NCBI GenBank assembly: GCA_009873635.1
Contig: WAHY01000012.1
Location: forward strand, 37,752-70,240
Reading direction: 5' to 3'
Source of the DNA: Nitrospinota bacterium
GTDB lineage: Bacteria; Nitrospinota; Nitrospinia; Nitrospinales; VA-1
Length of the DNA stretch: 32,489 nucleotides
Both the position numbers and the translations under genes were made by a program. Under the pieces are notes generated by a model, which did not search any database, was not told the origin of the DNA, and worked only from the letters and a program-made list of their open reading frames with translations. Each line of letters opens with the position of its first letter. Positions within the stretch are counted from its first letter, which is position 1. Positions 25,488-31,793 of this stretch are shown here, in pieces.

Positions 25488-25606
25488 GAACATCCTCCAA
25501 AAAAAAGAGTCTGAAATAAAGGAAAAATTAGTGAACAGGCTGACAGGAAAAACGGAGACCACACTCATACAGAGCATATCTCCTAAACTTCAAACCTGCC
25601 TAAATG

Positions 25607-26035
25607 TCAAACGAGTTGTGGAGGGTGATCAATAGATCGAGGAAGATTTTGCTTTTTAAAATAAACAAAGCCTATTAACTTTTCGCAAAACTGTATTGGA
25701 ATGAAATCTTCTTGCTTATTAACTTTAAAAAAATCAAAACCTAAAGAAGAACCTGAAGAGTTGGCAGAACCTGGGTGGCTGCCACAATCAGAACGAAACT
25801 CATAATTATTGTTAGTCTCTCTAAAACCTTTATGAGGACACGGGGTATTATTAATATGCTGGTGCATTTTTAGACTACAATGCAATGGCTTTACACTATC
25901 AAGCTTTTCAAAAGGGGAAACTACATCAGAATGATGGTGATGTGCAGAACCAGCATATGCCAAAGAAGTCCAAAACAGGGTTGCAACAAGCAACAAAAAC
26001 ACCTGAAAGCACTTGGTTTTTATCCTAAGGTCCAT
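25607..26035 (-). CDS. Exported His/Cys-rich protein, unknown
   Basis: 142 residues from ATG 26035 (149 from ATG 26056; neither has a ribosome site, but the shorter gives the better signal peptide, CFQVFLLLVATLFWTSLAYA). The mature protein begins with a His cluster (SAHHHHSDVV), then HCSLKMHQH and CPHKG, and a SDCGSHPGSANSSGSS segment. These are plausible soft-metal ligands. The remaining C-terminal part has a weakly hydrophobic stretch (FCEKLIGFVYF). I recall small proteins with HCSL...CPH patterns near outer-membrane barrels in other environmental bacteria, without known function. It sits 119 bases upstream of the barrel gene on the same strand. Confidence 0.6.
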   Translation of the reverse strand: MDLRIKTKCFQVFLLLVATLFWTSLAYAGSAHHHHSDVVSPFEKLDSVKPLHCSLKMHQHINNTPCPHKGFRETNNNYEFRSDCGSHPGSANSSGSSLGFDFFKVNKQEDFIPIQFCEKLIGFVYFKKQNLPRSIDHPPQLV

Positions 26036-26116
26036 AATAACAAAAAATACACCCATTTAATATGTTTAGGTCATTAAAACCCATTTAACTCGTAAATTCA
26101 AATATAAATCAATAAG

Positions 26117-26145
26117 TTGACAAGTTGCACTTTAAGAGCTCTTAT
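26117..26145. promoter_or_regulatory. Possible promoter with 12-bp perfect palindrome in a divergent region
   Basis: TTGACA at 26117-26122, a 17-base spacer and TCTTAT (26140-26145, four of six) on the plus strand. TAAGAGCTCTTA (26133-26144) is a perfect palindrome overlapping the -10. It lies between the His/Cys-rich gene (minus) and the uracil-DNA glycosylase (plus), so a regulator here could affect either. Role inferred. Confidence 0.35.
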
Positions 26146-26282
26146 CTCATAAATCCTACAGCCAACTTTCAACCTTAGACAAACACTTATAAATAGATAT
26201 TTTTAAACGATTTTTATTCCAGAAAACTGAAGCTCTTTAGGGTTTGTGTTATTTTTAGCTGTTTGTTATTCTGGCACTTGAT

Positions 26283-26987
26283 ATGGAAACACCTAAAAGA
26301 GAGCCCCTGATAAGAGAGTTAAAAAACTATCTCATCCACTTAAAAGACATGGGATATTCAGAAATCCCCTGTGAAACAGATTTATCCATCGATATAGGCC
26401 AGGCTTCAACCAACAAAATGGCAAATAATAAGTCCCTGACTGCAGTTCAAAAAGAGCTGGGAGACTGCACCCGATGCAAACTTTCAAGCACCAGGAAGAA
26501 GATTGTATTTGGTTCGGGAAACCCAAATGCAGACCTTGTTTTTGTCGGAGAAGGTCCCGGAGCTGATGAAGACGAACAGGGTCTCCCTTTTGTTGGCAGG
26601 GCCGGGAAAAAGCTGACGGAGATCATCGAAAAGGGAATGGGGCTGAGCCGGGAACAAGACACCTATATCTGCAATATTGTCAAATGCCGTCCACCCGGAA
26701 ACCGTGATCCGGAACCAGAAGAAATTGAAGCCTGCAATCCTTTTCTGGTCCAACAACTGAAGGCCATAAAACCAAAAGTCATTGTCGCGCTCGGCAAACC
26801 AGCATCGTCAACACTTTTGGGGAGGAATGTGCCCATCACCAAGGAAAGAGGAACCTGGCACGAGTACGCAGGTATCAAGCTAATGCTAACATTTCATCCC
26901 TCTTATTTGATTCGATTTTATACTTTGGAAAATCGCCGGGCTGTGCACGAAGATATGAAAAAAGTTTTAAAAGAGTTGAAGAGGTAA
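26283..26987 (+). CDS. Type 4 uracil-DNA glycosylase (4Fe-4S)
   Basis: Removes uracil from DNA at the start of base-excision repair. Its 234 residues carry the family 4 cluster cysteines Cys62 and Cys65 (DCTRCKL), Cys135 (VKCRPPGNRDPEP) and Cys151 (EACNPF), with the expected 15-residue gap between the last two. Motif A is GEGPGADEDEQGLPFVGRAG and motif B is TFHPSYLIR near the C-terminus. The N-terminal 50 residues are a variable, charged extension often seen in this family. The start is ATG 26283; no clear ribosome site. It is the only plus-strand gene in this stretch and is unrelated to its redox neighbours. Confidence 0.95.
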   Translation: METPKREPLIRELKNYLIHLKDMGYSEIPCETDLSIDIGQASTNKMANNKSLTAVQKELGDCTRCKLSSTRKKIVFGSGNPNADLVFVGEGPGADEDEQGLPFVGRAGKKLTEIIEKGMGLSREQDTYICNIVKCRPPGNRDPEPEEIEACNPFLVQQLKAIKPKVIVALGKPASSTLLGRNVPITKERGTWHEYAGIKLMLTFHPSYLIRFYTLENRRAVHEDMKKVLKELKR

Positions 26988-26990
26988 ACT

Positions 26991-27253
26991 TTTGGCAAGG
27001 AAAACTTAGTCGCATCCTTAAAAAATATAACTATAGCAGTAACAACCTTCCTTTTCCTAAAATCACTGATAACCTGCCTAGCTCCTTATATAGAGGGGTA
27101 AGGCCCTACACGAACTTTATGCCACTTAGAGATTTCACCCATAATCACAAAAGGTGTCTAGCCCTTCTTTTTAATGCTTGATATAAAGGCCTTGGCACTC
27201 TGCTCTTCACCGAAGGAATCCAACTAAACGACCCAGACCGAAGCTATGGAAGA
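26991..27253 (-). pseudogene. Decayed SPOR-domain gene with three in-frame stops
   Basis: One minus-strand frame reads, with * for stops: SVWVV*LDSFGEEQSAKA, FISSIKKKG*TPFVIMG, EISKWHKVRVGPYPSI*, then ARQVISDFRKRKVVTAIVI. Replacing the stops (TAG 27226-27224, TAG 27160-27158, TAA 27088-27086) by the expected Gln, Tyr and a charged residue gives a standard SPOR domain (VVQLxSFxxEEQAKAFIxxLKKKGYxP ... WxKVRVGPYxS). The first two stops are single-base changes from CAG and TAC/TAT. All three lie in the same frame with no indel. The N-terminal anchor part was not found upstream; an in-frame TGA lies at 27256-27254. The 3' end is unclear near the uracil-glycosylase stop. Confidence 0.8.
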
Positions 27254-27336
27254 TCATGGAAACACCAAAAAGCAAAATACAACTCCCAATAAAAAAGAAA
27301 ATGTTTGTCGACTTTGAGTTAAAGTGTGTTTCTCCA

Positions 27337-27822
27337 TCAAAGCATTTTTTTTATGTAGGGAACTAATTGATCAGCACCAACAGCCGCAGCCCGTGCATTT
27401 AAAATGCCTTTTTGATCAATGATTAAAACGGTTGGCATGTCTCTCTGGGAATAAGACTGGTAGACCGATTTAACCGGGTCTATTAGATATGGGAACTGCA
27501 CCTTTTCTGGAAATTTACTGAGGTATTTTGCTACGGCTTCCCTGGAATCTCCATTAGTATTGATCCCCAACACCACAACTTCACCTTTATCAAATTGATT
27601 TCTGACCTTATTAAACTCCATGGCCTGGTTCATACAGGGCACGCAGATATGGAACATTCCTATTACAACAACCTTACCCTTAAAATCCGACAATGACACT
27701 TGCTGTCCTTCCATGGATTTCAAGGAAAATCCAGGAGCCGTGTCTCCCGTTGAAGGTGCTCCGGCAAAAGCAGGAACTACCGTTAAAACCATTATCAAAA
27801 ATAAAAGAATTGTTTTTCGCAT
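27337..27822 (-). CDS. Exported thioredoxin-like (TlpA/AhpC-TSA) protein
   Basis: 161 residues from ATG 27822, supported by GGAG 6 bases upstream. A signal peptide (TILLFLIMVLTVVPAFA) is followed by a redoxin fold: APGFSLKSMEGQQVSLSDFK, then VVVIGMFHICVPCMNQAM with the redox pair Cys60-Val-Pro-Cys63, and a cis-Pro segment RDMPTVLIIDQKG. The active site CVPC preceded by HI differs from the WCGAC of the other TlpA-type protein in this window, so the two are probably not redundant. It stands alone on the minus strand. The partner is probably a haem- or copper-protein assembly step in the periplasm, by analogy with the family. Confidence 0.85.
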   Translation of the reverse strand: MRKTILLFLIMVLTVVPAFAGAPSTGDTAPGFSLKSMEGQQVSLSDFKGKVVVIGMFHICVPCMNQAMEFNKVRNQFDKGEVVVLGINTNGDSREAVAKYLSKFPEKVQFPYLIDPVKSVYQSYSQRDMPTVLIIDQKGILNARAAAVGADQLVPYIKKML

Positions 27823-28288
27823 GATACACTCCATTTCATGGAATATTTAGCAGGGAAAACTGCTCTTAAAATAGGGATAATTTTCATCTCTATCTCCATT
27901 TTAGATCAGGCAAAACTATTTTGAAAGGGATTTAAAAGTGGTAAAAAATCCACCTTGTTCGAGTGAAAACTCTCCCTTGACTTGCTAAGAATTTTATACT
28001 AAAAATCAGGTGTAATCCTTTAGTTCTCTTAGGCTTTAATCTAAGATTTTTGTTCGATTCTTAAAGTTTTGATAAAAACCTTACCATTAGAGATGAGTCC
28101 TTATATCACTCAATATTTCAATAGGTTAAGTTCACTGCTAACAATCGGATTTAGACTTGGAAAAAACTTATAAATAAAAAATCGAATGCAGGCTTTTATA
28201 AAATCTCGCTTACTTCTCAAATGATATAATTATAAGTATTAGATAGATCCCTTCAAGCTGATAACTTTTTGAAATGAGGGTTTTAAGA
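27823..28288. other. AT-rich divergent intergenic region
   Basis: No coding frame or recognisable remnant in either strand; stops are frequent. A hairpin at 28027-28046 (TCTTAG and CTAAGA, 8-base loop) followed by five Ts is terminator-like on the plus strand, but no gene ends there. TTGACT at 27977-27982 is an isolated -35-like box. The region holds the promoter of the downstream plus-strand operon. Confidence 0.5.
28222..28230 (+). promoter_or_regulatory. Extended -10 promoter of the copper-type protein / three-haem cytochrome pair
   Basis: TGATATAAT is a perfect extended -10 (TG-n-TATAAT). No good -35 is present, as is common for extended -10 promoters. It lies 58 bases before ATG 28289. 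Confidence 0.5.
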
Positions 28289-29140
28289 ATGAAAAAAAAA
28301 TTGCTCCAAGTTTTGGTTACCCTATCTACCCTAATCTCCTTTTCTTTTCAGGCCATGGCCTATCAGGAAATAAATGTGCAGAACGGAGGAACAATAAAGG
28401 GTAATGCCAAGTTGACTGGTAAAATGCCATTTCCTCGAGTATATCACTTGATTCTGTTTCCAAATATTGATATGTGCGCTGAGGTTGATACTGACGATGA
28501 AATGAATAGGGTCCTTGATGATTTTAAAATCTCAGCTGATAGGGGACTAAAAGATGTGGTCATATCCCTGGAGCATGTTGAAGCAGGAAAACCTTTCGAT
28601 AAAGAGCCTATTAATATACTTTCTGAAAACTGCAAATTTTTCCCAGATGTAAGCCTTATTCGACAGGGAGAAACATTTACAGTAGATAATCAAGACGCTG
28701 TAATGCACAACAGCCAGGTATACCAGAAGGAACGAGGTAAGATTATTTTAAACATCCCCATTCCTGCAGAGGAAGTTACTGAGGGGAAAGTAACTTTTAA
28801 AAAGAATTTCAAAATCATGCAAATGATTTGTGGAATGCATGAATTCATGCAAACCTGGGGGTATAGAGTACAAAACCCCTATTACTTTAAAACTGATGAA
28901 AATGGAAACTTCAATATAGGCGATATCCCACCTGGTGAATATGTGGTCAATGCCTGGCACTACCTGATGAAACCGCAAAAAAAGAAAATAAAAATTGCCG
29001 CCGGTGAAATAATTGATTTGAGTTTTCAGTTTGATGGTGATGCAGTTGAGCGGCCTTTCTACGAAACAATCAAATCAGGACGAATCAAGAAAGATGCGGT
29101 CATTCCAGGAACCGCAAAAGGTAAAGAATTGGGGCGCTAG
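28289..29140 (+). CDS. Exported cupredoxin-like / carboxypeptidase-regulatory-like protein
   Basis: 283 residues from ATG 28289; GAGGG lies 8 bases upstream, so this start is better than ATG 28274. A signal peptide (LLQVLVTLSTLISFSFQAMA) is followed by GGTIKGNAKLTGKMP, Cys in IDMCAE, EAGKPF and Cys in SENCKF. The putative copper ligands are His in AVMHNS and the cluster CGMHEFMQTW. NPYYFKTDENGNFNIGDIPP and VVNAWHYL form the regulatory-like sandwich. It is the same family as 18453-19847 and 31794-32489. Its stop is one base before the TTG of the three-haem cytochrome, so the two form an operon and may work together in periplasmic electron transfer (inference). Confidence 0.8.
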   Translation: MKKKLLQVLVTLSTLISFSFQAMAYQEINVQNGGTIKGNAKLTGKMPFPRVYHLILFPNIDMCAEVDTDDEMNRVLDDFKISADRGLKDVVISLEHVEAGKPFDKEPINILSENCKFFPDVSLIRQGETFTVDNQDAVMHNSQVYQKERGKIILNIPIPAEEVTEGKVTFKKNFKIMQMICGMHEFMQTWGYRVQNPYYFKTDENGNFNIGDIPPGEYVVNAWHYLMKPQKKKIKIAAGEIIDLSFQFDGDAVERPFYETIKSGRIKKDAVIPGTAKGKELGR

Positions 29141-29141
29141 T

Positions 29142-31043
29142 TTGAAGTTAACAATACAACCCGATTTTACAATCAGGTATGGTGCGGCCTTTCTATGCCT
29201 TTATTTGTCGTTGGTAATTTCAATTCCTGTATGGGGGTTTAGCCCGCCGCCTTCTGAGGATATCCCCAAAAGCTTTGACTATAAAGGTAAGTCCGTAAAA
29301 CTTAAAAACCTGACCAATCCCTTCAAAAATGAACCTGAAGTCATTAAAAAGGGAGGTACTTTATACACAAAACATTGTTTCTTCTGCCATGGAGATTTAC
29401 TTGATGGCAACGGGATTTTTGGAAAGAGTTTTTTTCCACCACCTGCCGACTTCACCCGGCTAGACTCCATCCTCTCTCGACCTCAGGCTTACACCTTCTG
29501 GCGTATTATGAAAGGAGGCCAGGGACTTCCGGAAAAATATGAGCCATGGAATTCAGCCATGCCAGCCTGGGAGGGCACTCTAAGCGAAAAAGATGCCTGG
29601 AAAATCATAACCTACATTTATGAAACTGCCAGTCAAAGGCATGCCAAGCCTGGCAAACAAAGCCCACCATCTCTAGAAAGGGGGAAGCAGGTTTATCTGG
29701 ATAAATGTGCTTATTGCCATGGTGAAAAGGGCAAGGGTGATGGTCCTGCGGCAGATTATTCTATGCCACAACCGAGAAACCTGACTAAGGGACATATAAA
29801 GATACGCTCCACGCCGTTCGGGAAAATTCCAACCGATGCTGATCTTATGAATGTCATCAACAACGGGTTACGGAGTACAACCATGCCCGGCTGGAAACAC
29901 CTTCCAGAAAACGACCGTAAGAGTCTTTTGATATTTATAAAATCTCTTTCTAAAAAGTTTGCTAAATTCAAAAAAAAGGGAAAAAAACACAAGATAACTA
30001 AAGTAGGCAAAGCACCTCCCTTATCCCCGGACAGTATTGAACGGGGTAAAGACCTTTTTATGACTCAGTGCTCCGGTTGTCACGGCGTAGAAGGCAGAGG
30101 TGATGGTGTGACCACACGCCGTATTGTGGACTTTTCATCCAGCGCTATCTGGCCAAGAAACCTGAGTCAACCTTGGACGTTCAGGCGTGGCAGTACCCGA
30201 AAGGATATTTTTAAGACCCTGCGCACGGGGTTATCCACCAGTGCCATGCCAAAATTTTCTGAAAGAATTTTTAAAAATGATCAAATTTGGGATATCGTAA
30301 ATTTCGTCACGACTCTTGCGCTTCCTACTCAGCCAAAAATGAAAAGCCCCATTCATGCAAAAAAAGTGAGTGGAGAAATTTCGAACGATCTTAACGATCC
30401 CATTTGGCAAGAAACGAAAGCCAGCTTTATTCCTCTTGGAGGTCAACTACAGTCAAAACCAAAATCCTATTTCCCAACGATTCGTAATATTACTGTACGA
30501 GCTGTTCATAATAATAAAGAAGTCGCCCTGTACATTAATTGGGATGACCCATCCCTTGATCCAGCACTTAAAGAGTTTACAGAAGTTAAAGAGTCTCCTG
30601 CCCCGCCTTTACCAGATTATATGAAGGGACAAGAACCTGATGAACCACTCGAGCCTATTGTTCCAGAGTTTCCAGATGCTATTGCTGTGCAGTTTCCATC
30701 AGACCTTGATACTCAAACACCTTATTTTCTAAATGGCGATACCGATAATCAGGTTAATCTCTGGAAGTGGTCTACTGACACCAATGAAGCCGTAGAAATA
30801 CATGCTAATGGATTAGATGGACTCGTTTACCAGGAGGAGTCGGCAGTCAAAGCCAAGGCCAGTTTCAGCTTTGGCAGATATTCACTGATTTTAAAACGAG
30901 CCTTCAAGGAAGATGAAGGGGATATTGAATTCCTCACTGGAATACCAATCCCCATAGCTTTCAACGCCTGGGATGGATACCAGGAAGAAACCGGGAATAA
31001 AAAATCAGTCTCAAGCTGGTTCAAACTCTTACTCGAAGAATAA
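29142..31043 (+). CDS. Three-haem cytochrome c fused to an NXR/ethylbenzene-dehydrogenase gamma-type haem domain
   Basis: 633 residues from TTG 29142 (just after the previous stop; GGGG about 7 bases upstream). A signal peptide (about 12-34) precedes three cytochrome c domains: CFFCH (79-83), CAYCH (189-193) and CSGCH (310-314). Each is followed by a likely Met ligand (AMPAW, TMPGW, AMPKF). The C-terminal domain (about 400-633) has DLNDPIWQETKA, VALYINWDDPSLDP, DAIAVQFPSDLD and NLWKWSTD, ending FNAWDGYQEETGNKKSVSSW. That layout is typical of the haem b gamma subunits of type II molybdenum enzymes such as ethylbenzene dehydrogenase and the NxrC-like proteins of nitrite oxidisers. No NxrA or NxrB is in the window, so the electron partner is unknown. 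It could be an alternative gamma subunit or a free periplasmic electron hub. Confidence 0.85.
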   Translation: MKLTIQPDFTIRYGAAFLCLYLSLVISIPVWGFSPPPSEDIPKSFDYKGKSVKLKNLTNPFKNEPEVIKKGGTLYTKHCFFCHGDLLDGNGIFGKSFFPPPADFTRLDSILSRPQAYTFWRIMKGGQGLPEKYEPWNSAMPAWEGTLSEKDAWKIITYIYETASQRHAKPGKQSPPSLERGKQVYLDKCAYCHGEKGKGDGPAADYSMPQPRNLTKGHIKIRSTPFGKIPTDADLMNVINNGLRSTTMPGWKHLPENDRKSLLIFIKSLSKKFAKFKKKGKKHKITKVGKAPPLSPDSIERGKDLFMTQCSGCHGVEGRGDGVTTRRIVDFSSSAIWPRNLSQPWTFRRGSTRKDIFKTLRTGLSTSAMPKFSERIFKNDQIWDIVNFVTTLALPTQPKMKSPIHAKKVSGEISNDLNDPIWQETKASFIPLGGQLQSKPKSYFPTIRNITVRAVHNNKEVALYINWDDPSLDPALKEFTEVKESPAPPLPDYMKGQEPDEPLEPIVPEFPDAIAVQFPSDLDTQTPYFLNGDTDNQVNLWKWSTDTNEAVEIHANGLDGLVYQEESAVKAKASFSFGRYSLILKRAFKEDEGDIEFLTGIPIPIAFNAWDGYQEETGNKKSVSSWFKLLLEE

Positions 31044-31122
31044 GAGGCTAACAGCCGGTAGCAAAGAGTGAATTTTTTTCATACCTACTTATTTCTATAT
31101 GAGGAAAGACTCACCTTCCAAG

Positions 31123-31163
31123 ATATTTTCATTCGTAAATTTTTATTAACCGAATGAAATATC
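31123..31163. terminator. Hairpin between convergent cytochrome and FKBP genes
   Basis: GATATTTTCATTCG (31123-31136) pairs with CGAATGAAATATC (31151-31163): 13 bp with one bulged base and an AT-rich 14-base loop. It lies between two convergent genes, as expected for a shared terminator, though the T-runs are weak. Confidence 0.5.
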
Positions 31164-31170
31164 ATGTTGG

Positions 31171-31596
31171 TTAGTGTACATCAATCAACTCAACATCAAA
31201 AATCAAAGTAGCATTGGGTGGGATAACACCCCCAGCACCACGTGCACCATAACCCATAGACGGAGGTATAATAAGGGTTCGTTTGCCACCTACCATCATG
31301 CCCTTCACACCTTTATCCCAACCCTTTATCACTCTGCCGGCACCTAATGGAAATGTGAAATTGCCCGGACGATCACGTGAACTATCAAATTTTTTACCTT
31401 TAAGAGATTCAGCAGAGCCATCGTAAAGCCATCCTGTATAATGAACACTCACCATCTTACCAGCAACTGCTTCCTTACCAGCTCCTTTTTTCACATCAAT
31501 TATTTTAAAATTCTCACTAGCAATACAAACATTGACCGATATAATTAGACAAAAAGAAAACATACATAGTCTAATCAAATTTTTCATTACATTCAT
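31171..31596 (-). CDS. Periplasmic FKBP-type peptidyl-prolyl isomerase
   Basis: 141 residues. A signal peptide (LIRLCMFSFCLIISVNVCIA) is followed by a single FKBP domain. Its marks are VSVHYTGWLYDGS, KKFDSSRDRPGNFTFPLGAG, VIKGWDKGVKGMMVGGKRTL and IIPPSMGYGARG, with the C-terminal strand ATLIFDVELIDV. All the usual active-site aromatics are present (Tyr in HYTGW, Phe in KFDSS, Trp in KGWD, Tyr in MGYG). It catalyses prolyl isomerisation of exported proteins, plausibly those of this redox region. The start is ATG 31596, with GAG 6 bases upstream; ATG 31587 is possible. It is separated from the upstream copper-type gene by a strong terminator, so it has its own transcript. Confidence 0.93.
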   Translation of the reverse strand: MNVMKNLIRLCMFSFCLIISVNVCIASENFKIIDVKKGAGKEAVAGKMVSVHYTGWLYDGSAESLKGKKFDSSRDRPGNFTFPLGAGRVIKGWDKGVKGMMVGGKRTLIIPPSMGYGARGAGGVIPPNATLIFDVELIDVH

Positions 31597-31747
31597 TTTA
31601 ATCTCATAAAAAATTATTAATTTTACAACTGAAACATTATAACGAGTTTAAGAGGTGAAGATTACCAATTGAAGAATTAAAAAAATACGACATATTACTG
31701 ATCCAACTATTTGATATCTAGTAAACCCTAAATTCAAGCAAAAAAAA

Positions 31748-31777
31748 ACAGCATCGGAACGAAAGTTCCGATGCTGT
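31748..31777 (-). terminator. Strong rho-independent terminator of the right-edge gene
   Basis: A perfect 13-bp stem (ACAGCATCGGAAC, 31748-31760, with GTTCCGATGCTGT, 31765-31777) around a GAAA/TTTC tetraloop. On the minus strand it is followed by a run of Ts (31747-31739), so it ends the copper-type gene just upstream. A shorter T-run on the other side would also let it work on the plus strand. Confidence 0.92.
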
Positions 31778-31793
31778 AATTTTTTAATGATAC

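Noticed and set aside
25488-25577. Longer N-terminus for the outer-membrane barrel
   Set aside because: GGAGG sits 6 bases before ATG 25487, and the sequence after it is a standard signal peptide; the extension has no such support.
28027-28052. Hairpin plus T-run as the terminator of a small RNA gene
   Set aside because: The stem is only 6 bp, the upstream -35-like box at 27977 has no good -10, and any transcript would be about 40-50 bases.
29031-29141. Upstream in-frame start for the three-haem cytochrome inside the preceding gene
   Set aside because: The extra residues overlap the previous coding region and would bury the signal peptide; TTG 29142 directly after the stop fits an exported protein.
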